A DNA stretch of 64,000 bases from an uncultured Bacteroidales bacterium (GTDB lineage Bacteria; Bacteroidota; Bacteroidia; Bacteroidales; P3). The notes below the pieces were generated by a model, which did no database searches, was not told the origin of the DNA, and worked only from the letters and a program-made list of their open reading frames with translations. Every line of letters begins with the position of its first letter. Within the stretch, counting starts at the first letter, position 1. The translations under genes were made by a program, and so were the position numbers. The DNA lies in contig ONBK01000002.1 of assembly GCA_900316055.1 (NCBI GenBank), positions 103,090-167,089 on the forward strand. Direction: 5' to 3'. Below, one piece after another: positions 53,689 through 60,844 of the stretch.

Positions 53689-54735
53689 ATGAAAAAAATA
53701 TATTCTCTCCTTTTTGTTTTAGTGGTCCTCTTCTCGAGTTGTGAGAAGGTGCTCGAAATCGAGAACGACCCGTCGCAGGCGCAGCTGGTACTCAATGCGG
53801 TGCCGTCGGTGGATAAGCAGGCGTTTGTCTATTTCGCCAATACCCGTTTCTTTCTTGACACCTCGAATAACCAGCCGGTCAGCGATGTCAGCATGACCCT
53901 CACCATCAATGGTGTTCCCTACTCGACTCCCGACTCGGTGGTGAATTGTAAGTATTTCTTTCCTTATGTATACGCTGAGGGAGACAGTTTGGAGATAGAT
54001 GTCAATGCCGGTGGACGTTTCGTCCATGCGAAGACCTACGTGCCTTACCTGCCGACCATCAGCAACCTGCAACTGCTGAATAACGACTATGGCTCCACTT
54101 TCCGCTACTATCTGGCGGACTTCGATTTTCAAGACCATGCGGGGATGGAGGAGTACTACAGTCTCGCCCTCACGGTGCGCGACAGCGGCATAAGGTTCAA
54201 CGAATGGAAGCAGCGGTTCGACACTGTCGACACGGTGCATGTATCCTATTTCATGCTGCGTACCAACCCCGAGATTACGGGCAATGCCTCCAACACCAAT
54301 CCTATGTTGGGTTACCTCTATACCCGCAACCTGTTCAGGGATTCAGAGATCGACGGGCAGAGTTACCATGTGAGTATGCGTATCCTTCATTTGATTGATA
54401 CCAACGAGGTGCAGCCCTTCAAGCACGAATATACCGTAAGTTTAGAATCGGTGACCCCGGCGCGCTACCGTTACATTATCGATGTGTCGCGACAAAACTC
54501 TTCGGGAGGCTTCTTCAGCGAGCAGGGGCAGGTGAGAGGCAATGTCGATGGGGCGTTGGGTATTTTCGCCGGTAGCGCCAGATGCAAATTTTCATTCTGG
54601 CCCGATACGTTGGCATTGGCTCCGACGGCATCAAAAGAGTTCTCTGATGAAGAAAATGAAAAAATATTTTGCCAGTTAAAAAAATGTTCGTATCTTTGCA
54701 GTCCGAAATCGAGGGGAGAAAACCTTCGAAAATGA
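53689..54735 (+). CDS. DUF4249-type lipoprotein
   Basis: This 348-aa protein starts at ATG 53689. The lipobox LFSSC has Cys18 followed by Glu. The body fits DUF4249: EIENDPSQAQLVLNAVPS near 24, PVSDVSMTLTINGVPY near 70, then beta-rich segments and YSLALTVRD. It is probably an outer-membrane lipoprotein working with the TonB-dependent receptor just upstream. The last 25 or so residues (from about NEKIFCQLKK) are encoded by the promoter and leader DNA of rplU. The C-terminal tail is therefore probably read-through of regulatory DNA rather than a conserved part. Confidence 0.82.
   Translation: MKKIYSLLFVLVVLFSSCEKVLEIENDPSQAQLVLNAVPSVDKQAFVYFANTRFFLDTSNNQPVSDVSMTLTINGVPYSTPDSVVNCKYFFPYVYAEGDSLEIDVNAGGRFVHAKTYVPYLPTISNLQLLNNDYGSTFRYYLADFDFQDHAGMEEYYSLALTVRDSGIRFNEWKQRFDTVDTVHVSYFMLRTNPEITGNASNTNPMLGYLYTRNLFRDSEIDGQSYHVSMRILHLIDTNEVQPFKHEYTVSLESVTPARYRYIIDVSRQNSSGGFFSEQGQVRGNVDGALGIFAGSARCKFSFWPDTLALAPTASKEFSDEENEKIFCQLKKCSYLCSPKSRGENLRK
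54668..54699 (+). promoter_or_regulatory. rplU-rpmA promoter (inside the DUF4249 reading frame)
   Basis: TTTG at 54668-54671, 19 bases, TATCTTTGC at 54691-54699 is a full consensus. It lies within the last codons of the upstream gene, 68 bases before the rplU ATG. Confidence 0.85.
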
Positions 54736-54766
54736 GTGAAAGTAATTAAAAAACAAACAATTAGAA

Positions 54767-55075
54767 ATGTACGCAATCGTAGAAATCGCAGGCAAGCAAT
54801 TCAAGGTCGCCCAAGATCAGAAGATTTTCGTCAACCGTCTGAAGAACGAAGAGGGTAGCGAAGTGTCTTTTGACACCGTGATGCTTAAAGACAATGATGG
54901 CAACGTCGAGGTGGGTAAACCTTACATCGCTGGTGCTAATGTTAAGGCTACCGTCCTCCGCCACCTTAAGGGCGATAAGGTTCTGGTGTTTAAGAAAATC
55001 CGTCGTAAAGGCTATCAGAAAATGAACGGCCACCGCGACTATCTGACCCAGATTAAAATCGATAGCATCAACTAA
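54767..55075 (+). CDS. rplU: Ribosomal protein L21 (bL21)
   Basis: This 102-aa protein has normal length. It begins MYAIVEIAGKQFKVAQDQKI, with VGKPYIAGANVKATVLRHLKGDKVLVFKKIRRKGYQKMNGHRD, the RNA-binding end of bL21. It binds 23S rRNA in the large subunit. It is followed after 33 bases by rpmA, the standard bacterial order. Confidence 0.97.
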   Translation: MYAIVEIAGKQFKVAQDQKIFVNRLKNEEGSEVSFDTVMLKDNDGNVEVGKPYIAGANVKATVLRHLKGDKVLVFKKIRRKGYQKMNGHRDYLTQIKIDSIN

Positions 55076-55108
55076 TCCAAGTGTCTAACCTTTTAAAAAC
55101 AGTATAGT

Positions 55109-55369
55109 ATGGCTCATAAAAAAGGTGTCGGTAGTTCCAGCAATGGTCGTGAATCCGAAAGCAAACGCTTAGGCGTGAAAATCTTTGGTGGTCAGAAGTG
55201 CATCGCTGGCAATATCATCGTTCGTCAGCGTGGTACCGCCCACAACCCTGGCCAGAATGTTGGCATGGGTAAAGACCACACCCTCTTTGCACTTATCGAC
55301 GGTGTCGTTAAGTTCCACAAAGGCCGCGAAGACCGTAGCTACGTCTCCGTGATTCCCGTTGAAGAGTAA
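55109..55369 (+). CDS. rpmA: Ribosomal protein L27 (bL27)
   Basis: This 86-aa protein begins [24 protein letters not shown] and includes [27 protein letters not shown]. The N-terminal tail starts directly AHKKG, the form that reaches the peptidyl-transferase centre without needing cleavage as in Firmicutes. It ends with a good terminator. Confidence 0.97.
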   Translation: MAHKKGVGSSSNGRESESKRLGVKIFGGQKCIAGNIIVRQRGTAHNPGQNVGMGKDHTLFALIDGVVKFHKGREDRSYVSVIPVEE

Positions 55370-55390
55370 TTTTTTCATAGTTTTGCGATG

Positions 55391-55423
55391 GCCCTGCTCT
55401 GTCTTGGAGCGGGGCTTTTTTTT
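55391..55423 (+). terminator. rplU-rpmA terminator
   Basis: The 9-bp stem GCCCTGCTC/GAGCGGGGC (one wobble) with a short loop is followed by eight T. It overlaps the end of the convergent DAHP synthase gene. Confidence 0.92.
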
Positions 55424-56483
55424 AATCCTCTATCTGAACTCTGACGCTTTCGCCGTGGATTTTTTCCAGTAGTTCTTTCACGAAGTCTGGATTGAGCCCA
55501 AGGTCGGCAGCCATCTGCAGGCGGTCGTGCATCACCTCTTCCCAGCGTTTGGCTTGATAGACTGTCAACTGTTGCTCGCGTTTAATGTGGGCTATTTGAC
55601 GTGAGAGGTTCATGCGTAAACTGAGAAGGCCGAGGAGCTCGTGGTCGATGTCGTCGATTTGTTTGCGCAGGGGCTCCAGACTGGCGGGGTTTCCGTTACC
55701 GGAAGAATAGGGTAGGGTGTTTAGGATTGTGGCTAGTTCGGTGGGAGTGAGTTGTTGCGCTCCGTCGGTGAGGGCGTCGGCAGGGGAGGGGTGAACTTCG
55801 AGCATCAACCCGTCATAGTCGAGTTGTACGGCAGCCAATGCCAACGAAGCCACCAGGCGCCTGTCTCCACCGATGTGGCTGGGGTCGCAGATGACAGGAA
55901 TGTCGGGCCGCTGTCGACGTAGTTCCAGGGCTACCTCCCAAAGAGGGTCGTTGCGGTAGATCTGCTGGGCGTTGCGCCAGTGGTAGACACTGAAGCCGCG
56001 GTGTACGGCGGCGACATGGTCGATGCCTGCCTGTTGCATGCGCTCAATGGCACCTATCCATAGTTTGAGGTCGGGGCTTATAGGATTTTTCACCATCACT
56101 TGTATGGTGCTGCCACGTAGACTTTCGCAGATTTCTTCCACCATGAAAGGGTTGGCGGTGGTGCGGGCGCCGAGCCAGACGGTATGGATGCCGTATTGTT
56201 GGCATAGCTCTGCATGTTCGGGACGTGCCACCTCGCAGCAAAAACGCACAGGGGCACCGTCGGACATGCGCAACGGGCTTTCAGTGATTTCTTTCATCCA
56301 TCGAAGGGCGGGCTCGCCAAGGCCTTCGAAGCCTCCCGGTCGGGTGCGCGGTTTCCATACGCCTCCACGAATCATCCGCACCCGCGGCATGCGACACAAG
56401 GATTCGCTGACGGCCAGCAGCTGCTCGCGGCTCTCTACGCTGCAGGGACCGGCAATGATAAAGGGTCTGTCGTTCTGTTCCAT
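55422..56483 (-). CDS. Bifunctional DAHP synthase / chorismate mutase (type II AroQ class)
   Basis: The start at ATG 56483 (MEQNDRPFIIAGPCSVES) gives 353 aa. Residues of about 5-245 are a DAHP synthase barrel: GPCSVES, GGVWKPRTRPGGFEG, VWLGARTTANPF, KNPISPDLKLWIGA, DPSHIGGDR (metal site) and LMLEVHPSP. About 265-353 is an AroQ-class chorismate mutase: LEPLRKQIDDIDHELLGLLSLRMNLSRQIAHIK. The fusion makes the first step and the chorismate-to-prephenate step of aromatic amino acid synthesis. A TAttTTTGC box (56494-56502, minus strand) lies 10 bases upstream of this start, which rules against the longer reading frame upstream. Confidence 0.93.
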   Translation of the reverse strand: MEQNDRPFIIAGPCSVESREQLLAVSESLCRMPRVRMIRGGVWKPRTRPGGFEGLGEPALRWMKEITESPLRMSDGAPVRFCCEVARPEHAELCQQYGIHTVWLGARTTANPFMVEEICESLRGSTIQVMVKNPISPDLKLWIGAIERMQQAGIDHVAAVHRGFSVYHWRNAQQIYRNDPLWEVALELRRQRPDIPVICDPSHIGGDRRLVASLALAAVQLDYDGLMLEVHPSPADALTDGAQQLTPTELATILNTLPYSSGNGNPASLEPLRKQIDDIDHELLGLLSLRMNLSRQIAHIKREQQLTVYQAKRWEEVMHDRLQMAADLGLNPDFVKELLEKIHGESVRVQIED

Positions 56484-56493
56484 AAAATGATTT

Positions 56494-56502
56494 GCAAAAA
56501 TA
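56494..56502 (-). promoter_or_regulatory. -7 box of the DAHPS/CM promoter
   Basis: On the minus strand TATTTTTGC fits TAnnTTTGC; TTTC about 18 bases upstream is a weak -33. The implied leader is very short. Confidence 0.6.
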
Positions 56503-56537
56503 CACAATTTTTTCGACATGGAAACGTTATCTTTTAC

Positions 56538-57083
56538 ATGAAAATAAAATATCTGAAACTGAAGAACTGGCTGCTCGTCACTTTGATGGGCGCATTTGGC
56601 CTTTCGTCCTGTCACTGCCACAAGGAGGTTGAGAAAACCGAAGTCAAAGAGACTCCCGAGGTGAACCCTCGCGAGGAGATACGTCTGATGTATGGCGTGC
56701 CGACCATGAATTTCATGATTCGCGGTCAGGTGAAAGATGCCGACGGACGCCCTGTAAAGAATATCCGCGTCAATATGTTGGAACGCAACATGGAAGTGAA
56801 GGACGGCGAACTGCAAGGCGATCCCGCAAAAGTGCGGCAGTGGCTCGACGGGACTGCTGTGTCTACCGACAGGAACGGGAATTTTGAAATCAACAATAGT
56901 GGTATCCCGCAAGAGGAGGTGAAACTGATGGTGCGTGATGTCGATGGACAGGAAAATGGCGAGTTCAAGAACCAGGTGTTTGAGATGAAGGTGGAGCAGA
57001 GCGATGTGGACCGTACCGGTGCCGGTGGATGGAATCATGGAACCTTCAAAAAAGAGGTGGAGATTAGACTGGAAGGAAAATAG
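56538..57083 (+). CDS. Putative lipoprotein of the rSAM/lipoprotein system
   Basis: This 181-aa protein starts at ATG 56538. The lipobox FGLSSC has Cys25, immediately followed by HCH. The mature part holds a carboxypeptidase-regulatory-like beta sandwich (MIRGQVKDADGRPVKNIRVNM ... STDRNGNFEIN) and ends in a lysine- and glycine-containing tail. It resembles the putative lipoprotein partner (TIGR04134-type) of a dedicated radical SAM enzyme, found in Bacteroidales. The enzyme gene follows directly. What the enzyme does to the lipoprotein is unknown; Cys27 and the tail are possible targets. Confidence 0.82.
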   Translation: MKIKYLKLKNWLLVTLMGAFGLSSCHCHKEVEKTEVKETPEVNPREEIRLMYGVPTMNFMIRGQVKDADGRPVKNIRVNMLERNMEVKDGELQGDPAKVRQWLDGTAVSTDRNGNFEINNSGIPQEEVKLMVRDVDGQENGEFKNQVFEMKVEQSDVDRTGAGGWNHGTFKKEVEIRLEGK

Positions 57084-57088
57084 TATCT

Positions 57089-57148
57089 CCTAGGGCATCC
57101 TAGGATAGCCTAGGAGTGCCTAGAATTACCTAGGACTTCTTAGCAAAA
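57089..57148 (+). repeat. 10-bp CCTAGGATAG repeat forming the radical SAM leader
   Basis: Five units in exact 10-bp register (57089, 57099, 57109, 57119, 57129) begin CCTAG. A sixth decayed unit (CTTAGCAAAA) ends one base before the ATG at 57150. The array is the entire gap between the two genes. Confidence 0.88.
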
Positions 57149-57149
57149 G

Positions 57150-58256
57150 ATGAGCCTCTCCCTCAAACAACGTGTCGGTCTTGAAATGCAGCGTTCGCTG
57201 CGGCATACCAATGAGCAGTTGCATCCGCTGCGTTCGTTGTTTTGGGAGTGCACGCTGCGGTGCAATATGAGTTGCCGTCATTGTGGCAGCGACTGTAAGG
57301 TACAGCCCGACGTGCAGGATATGCCCGCCGAGGATTTCCTAAAAGTTATTGATACAATTACGCCTCATGTCAATCCACATGAGGTATTTATTATTTTTAC
57401 AGGCGGTGAGGCGCTATTGCGCGACGACCTGGAGCAGGTGGGAATCGAACTCTACCGTCGTGAGTATCCTTGGGGTGTGGTGACCAACGGATTCCTTTTG
57501 AATGAGAAACGATTGAATTCTTTGCTGGCCAGCGGCATGCACTCCATTACCGTCAGCCTCGACGGCTTTGGGGAACAGCACAACTGGATACGGAGACATC
57601 CGCAGTCGTTCGAGAAGGCCATAGAAGCTATCAAATTGCTGGCTCGGCAGAAAGATTTGTTGTGGGATGTGGTGACTTGCGTCAATCCCCGCAGCTATGG
57701 TCAGTTGGCTGAATTCAAAGACTATCTGATTTCTATCGGTGTGCGCCATTGGCGCCTCTTTAGTATTTTCCCCATGGGGCGTGCTGCCCACGACCCTGAC
57801 TTGCAGCTCACCGATGAGCAGTTCCGTGGTATTCTCGATTTTATCAAAGACTGTCGGTCGGAATATTCTCAAGCAATCAAGCAATCAAGCAATCAGGCAA
57901 TCCTCGACGTCAGCTATGCGTGCGAGGGCTTCCTTGGCGAGTACGAGCAGAAAGTCCGCGACCATTTCTTCTACTGCCGTAGTGGCGTCGAGGTGGCTTC
58001 GATACGTTGCGACGGCGCCATCAGTGGCTGCACCTCGGTACGCAGCCACATGGATCAGGGCAATATCTATAAGGACGATTTCTGGGAGGTCTGGCAGAAC
58101 CGCTTCCAACTGATGCGCGACCGTTCGTGGGCCAAGAAAGGACAGTGTAAAGACTGCAAGGTCTGGCGTTACTGCGAGGGCTCCGGCTTGCACCTCTATG
58201 ACGACAACGGCGAGTTGCTTACCTGCCATTACAATAGATTGAAAAGCGAAAGGTGA
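57150..58256 (+). CDS. Radical SAM enzyme of the rSAM/lipoprotein system (SPASM-like C-terminus)
   Basis: This 368-aa protein has the radical SAM cluster motif C-x3-C-x2-C at Cys38, Cys42 and Cys45 (CNMSCRHC), plus Cys34 and Cys49 nearby. FTGGEALLRDDL near 90 is the GGE motif and VSLDGFGEQHNWIR is near 133. The C-terminal half has SPASM-type cysteines (FFYCRSGVEVASIRC, ISGCTS, CKDCKVWRYCEGSG). It fits the TIGR04133-type partner of the upstream lipoprotein. At residues 239-252 a peptide YSQAIKQSSNQAIL is encoded by the AAGCAATC repeat. It lies before the SPASM region and looks like a tolerated insertion. The product of the reaction is unknown. Confidence 0.88.
   Translation: MSLSLKQRVGLEMQRSLRHTNEQLHPLRSLFWECTLRCNMSCRHCGSDCKVQPDVQDMPAEDFLKVIDTITPHVNPHEVFIIFTGGEALLRDDLEQVGIELYRREYPWGVVTNGFLLNEKRLNSLLASGMHSITVSLDGFGEQHNWIRRHPQSFEKAIEAIKLLARQKDLLWDVVTCVNPRSYGQLAEFKDYLISIGVRHWRLFSIFPMGRAAHDPDLQLTDEQFRGILDFIKDCRSEYSQAIKQSSNQAILDVSYACEGFLGEYEQKVRDHFFYCRSGVEVASIRCDGAISGCTSVRSHMDQGNIYKDDFWEVWQNRFQLMRDRSWAKKGQCKDCKVWRYCEGSGLHLYDDNGELLTCHYNRLKSER
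57866..57902 (+). repeat. In-frame AAGCAATC repeat in the radical SAM gene
   Basis: Octamer units encode SQAIKQSSNQAI. The tract is almost identical to the non-coding tract in the purM leader (5576-5615). Confidence 0.88.
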
Positions 58257-58258
58257 TT

Positions 58259-58290
58259 TTTTCAATTTTCAATTCTCAATTTTCAATTTA
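58259..58290 (+). repeat. CAATTTT repeat upstream of the metK promoter
   Basis: TTTTCAATTTTCAATTCTCA-like 7-8-bp units occupy the position of the -33 region of the metK promoter. Confidence 0.75.
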
Positions 58291-58295
58291 TTTCG

Positions 58296-58304
58296 TATCT
58301 TTGC
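58296..58304 (+). promoter_or_regulatory. metK promoter -7 box
   Basis: TATCTTTGC at 58296-58304 is a perfect -7 box. The -33 position (58273-58276, TTCT) is poor and lies in the CAATTTT repeat. Confidence 0.7.
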
Positions 58305-58401
58305 AGTCGCAAATGTGGATAGATTTGTAATGATTGCAACCACTTGAAAAAATGCTAAAGCGTTGTTCAACTGCGACTTCATTCTCAAATCTGTTACATT
58401 T
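58305..58401 (+). ncRNA. Candidate structured leader of metK
   Basis: In the 132-base leader, 58311-58327 can pair with 58386-58401: AAATGT/ACATTT and AGATTTG/CAAATCT with one bulge and two wobbles, about 16 bp. Inside lie AATGA/TCATT and TTGAA/TTCAA pairs. AGTCGCA (58305-58311) also pairs perfectly with TGCGACT (58372-58378), crossing the long helix as a pseudoknot would. No match to the SAM-I or SAM-II cores is seen. It is a hypothesis from hand pairing only. Confidence 0.4.
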
Positions 58402-58436
58402 AGAACATAGTATTAACTAACTAAATTGTAACAAAA

Positions 58437-59693
58437 ATGAGTTATTTCTTTACATCAGAGAGTGTTTCCGAAGGCCATCCCGACAAAGTGGCCGACCAGA
58501 TTTCCGATGCTTTGCTCGATGAATTCCTCCGCCGCGACCCTGAGAGTCATGTGGCCTGCGAGACGATGGTGACCACCGGTCTTGCCGTTGTGAGCGGCGA
58601 GGTGACCTGCAACGGGTGGGTCGACATTCAGGAGACCGTCCGCGACGTCATCAAGGAAATAGGTTACACCAAAGGCGAGTACAAGTTCGAGGCTGAATCG
58701 TGCGCCGTACTCTCTACCATCCACGGCCAAAGCGGCGACATCAATCAAGGGGTCAGCCGAAAGAAAGAGGAGGAGCAAGGTGCCGGCGACCAAGGCATGA
58801 TGTTCGGCTATGCCTGCAATGAGACACGTGAATACATGCCGCTGCCCATCACGCTGGCACATATCTTCCTGTTGGAACTTACTCGTATCCGCAAAGAGGG
58901 CAAGGTGATGACTTACCTGAGACCCGATGCCAAGAGCCAGATTACCATCGAATACAGCGATGAGGGCAAGCCGTTGCGAGTCGACACCATCGTGCTGTCG
59001 ACCCAGCACGACGAGTTCGACACCGAACGCCGTATGCTCAAGCAGATAGAGAAGGATGTCCGAGAGATATTGATACCCCGTGTGATGAAGCTCATCAACG
59101 CCAAGAATCGCGCCCTCTTCGCCAAGAAGGACTACAAACTGTACGTCAACCCCACCGGCAAGTTCGTTATTGGCGGTCCTCACGGCGATACGGGTCTTAC
59201 GGGTCGCAAGATCATCGTCGACACCTATGGTGGACGCGGTGCCCATGGTGGCGGTGCCTTCAGCGGCAAAGACCCCTCGAAAGTCGACCGCTCGGCAGCC
59301 TATGCCACCCGTCATATCGCCAAGAACATGGTGGCGGCGGGACTCTGCGACGAGGTGCTGGTGCAGGTAGCCTATGCCATCGGTGTGGCCGAGCCTGTAG
59401 GATTTTATGTAAATACTTACGGCACTGCCAAAGTTAAACTCACCGACGGCGAGATAGCAAAGCGAGTGGAAAAACTCTTCGATATGCGTCCCTTCGCCAT
59501 TACTAAACGCTTCGGTCTGAAGAACCCCATCTACCGTCGCACGGCCGCTTATGGCCACATGGGACGTGACCCCAAAGAGGAAACCGTGGTGCTGTACGAC
59601 GCCGAAGGCCGCAAGCATACAAAGAAGGTGCAGTTCTTCGGCTGGGAAAAACTCGATATGGTCGACGCAATAAAGAAGGAATTTAATATATGA
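58437..59693 (+). CDS. metK: S-adenosylmethionine synthetase
   Basis: This 418-aa protein is slightly longer than the E. coli enzyme, as usual in Bacteroidota. It makes SAM from methionine and ATP. Signatures are [21 protein letters not shown] (5-25), [12 protein letters not shown] near 117, [21 protein letters not shown] and [19 protein letters not shown]. It has its own promoter and a long leader with possible structure. It overlaps the DUF4491 gene by four bases. SAM supply is relevant to the radical SAM gene just upstream, although they have separate promoters. Confidence 0.96.
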   Translation: MSYFFTSESVSEGHPDKVADQISDALLDEFLRRDPESHVACETMVTTGLAVVSGEVTCNGWVDIQETVRDVIKEIGYTKGEYKFEAESCAVLSTIHGQSGDINQGVSRKKEEEQGAGDQGMMFGYACNETREYMPLPITLAHIFLLELTRIRKEGKVMTYLRPDAKSQITIEYSDEGKPLRVDTIVLSTQHDEFDTERRMLKQIEKDVREILIPRVMKLINAKNRALFAKKDYKLYVNPTGKFVIGGPHGDTGLTGRKIIVDTYGGRGAHGGGAFSGKDPSKVDRSAAYATRHIAKNMVAAGLCDEVLVQVAYAIGVAEPVGFYVNTYGTAKVKLTDGEIAKRVEKLFDMRPFAITKRFGLKNPIYRRTAAYGHMGRDPKEETVVLYDAEGRKHTKKVQFFGWEKLDMVDAIKKEFNI

Positions 59694-59995
59694 ATTACAC
59701 AGGCCTTATTATTGGTGTCGCAACATTCTTGTGTATCGGCCTTTTCCATCCATTGGTGATCAAGGCAGAATATTATTTCGGAGTGGGGTGCTGGTGGGTA
59801 TTCCTCGTGTTGGGATTGATTTGCATCGGCGGATCGTTATGGGTTGAGGACACAATACTGTCCACCTTGTTTGGAGTCACTGCATTCTCAAGTCTGTGGT
59901 CTATTTTGGAAATTTTCAAGCAGCGTGAACGTGTCATGAAAGGTTGGTTCCCGGAAAATCCTAAGAGAAAAAACAAATATAATGACCAAGCTTAG
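59690..59995 (+). CDS. DUF4491 family small membrane protein
   Basis: This 101-aa protein has three hydrophobic helices ([56 protein letters not shown]) and a basic cytosolic tail ([16 protein letters not shown]). [13 protein letters not shown] and GWFPENPKR match DUF4491 as I know it. Function unknown. It is coupled to metK (ATGA) and overlaps pdxJ by 14 bases, so the three genes form one translation unit. Confidence 0.86.
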   Translation: MNYTGLIIGVATFLCIGLFHPLVIKAEYYFGVGCWWVFLVLGLICIGGSLWVEDTILSTLFGVTAFSSLWSILEIFKQRERVMKGWFPENPKRKNKYNDQA

Positions 59996-60824
59996 TGTAA
60001 ATATCAACAAGGTGGCCACCATCCGCAATGCACGTGGCGGCAACACACCGGATGTATTGAAATTTGCAGTGGACTGCGAGCGTTTCGGGGCCCAGGGTAT
60101 CACCGTCCATCCGCGTCCCGACGAGCGCCATATCCGCTATGCCGATGCGCTGGCCATCAAACCGCTCATCGGTGTAGAATATAATATTGAAGGAAATCCC
60201 AAAGGCATCTCGAAAAGCCGTCCCTACGGTTTCATCGACTTGGTGAAGGAAATCAAACCTGCGCAGGTGACGCTGGTGCCCGACGCCGAAGGGGTGCTGA
60301 CCTCCAACGCCGGCTGGGACACCGTCAAGAACCAGGGCTATCTGTGTGATGTAGTCGAGGAGTTCAAACAATGTGGCATCCGTGTGAGTATCTTCATCGA
60401 CGCCAACCCCCAGATGATTGAGATGGCCGCCAAGACGGGTACGGATAGGGTGGAGTTGTATACTGAGGCGTATGCTTCGGGGTACCATCGCTGTGTAGTT
60501 AATACCCCCTCCCCCCTTCGGGATACTCCCCCTATGTTAGGGGGAGAGCAGGAGAATGCTTATGGCTGCTCCCCTAAAATAGGGGAGCTGTCCGAAGGAC
60601 TGAGGGGTATAATCGCACCTTTCGTCGAGGCCGCCAAGGTGGCCCGAGATTGCGGCCTCGGACTCAATGCAGGACATGACCTCTCTTTAGAAAACCTCAC
60701 CTACTTCCATCAACAAATTCCTTGGTGCGACGAGGTCTCTATCGGCCACGCCCTTATCAGCGACGCCCTCTATCTTGGCATTGAGGAGACCATCCACCGT
60801 TACCTTAAATGCTTGAATGCGTAA
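59982..60824 (+). CDS. pdxJ: Pyridoxine 5'-phosphate synthase with an in-frame insertion
   Basis: This 280-aa protein is about 240 in relatives. It condenses 1-deoxyxylulose 5-phosphate with aminoacetone 3-phosphate to give pyridoxine phosphate. Core motifs are intact: [17 protein letters not shown] (3-19), [19 protein letters not shown] near 69, [21 protein letters not shown] near 155, then after the insertion [21 protein letters not shown] and [13 protein letters not shown]. Residues 174-210 ([16 protein letters not shown] ... [15 protein letters not shown]) are extra and come from a 109-bp palindromic element related to the one in folK. The insertion lies in a loop of the barrel before helix 6, so activity may be kept. 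Confidence 0.94.
   Translation: MTKLSVNINKVATIRNARGGNTPDVLKFAVDCERFGAQGITVHPRPDERHIRYADALAIKPLIGVEYNIEGNPKGISKSRPYGFIDLVKEIKPAQVTLVPDAEGVLTSNAGWDTVKNQGYLCDVVEEFKQCGIRVSIFIDANPQMIEMAAKTGTDRVELYTEAYASGYHRCVVNTPSPLRDTPPMLGGEQENAYGCSPKIGELSEGLRGIIAPFVEAAKVARDCGLGLNAGHDLSLENLTYFHQQIPWCDEVSIGHALISDALYLGIEETIHRYLKCLNA
60502..60610 (+). repeat. Protein-coding palindromic element, copy 2 (in pdxJ)
   Basis: The element is 109 bp from ATACCCC to GGGGTAT. The left half carries CCCTTCGGG and CTCCCCC...GGGGGAG hairpins. The right half is an inverted copy with GCTCCCCTAAAATAGGGGAG followed by CTGTCCGAAGGACTGAGGGG. That right half, read in reverse complement, is almost the left half of the folK copy. Peptide [14 protein letters not shown]...SPKIGE. 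Confidence 0.9.
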
Positions 60825-60844
60825 ATGTGTTAATGCGTAAGTGT
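60806..60844 (+). repeat. AATGCGTAA/AATGCTTG-type repeat across the pdxJ end and GH20 leader
   Basis: Units AATGCTTG, AATGCGTA, AATGTGTT, AATGCGTA run through the pdxJ stop (CLNA end) to the ATG at 60845. Similar to the tract at 8026-8051. Confidence 0.72.

Noticed and set aside
55422-57038. Longer 538-codon form of the DAHPS/CM gene
   Set aside because: The extra 5' part runs through the promoter and antisense to the lipoprotein gene. Homology begins at MEQNDRPFIIAGPCS (56483).
57089-57148. Phased 10-bp repeats as a CRISPR array
   Set aside because: Units are far too short, there are no unique spacers, and no cas genes are in the window.
58305-58401. Known SAM-I or SAM-II riboswitch upstream of metK
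   Set aside because: I could not find the conserved core sequences of these classes. Only the general pairing potential is reported.
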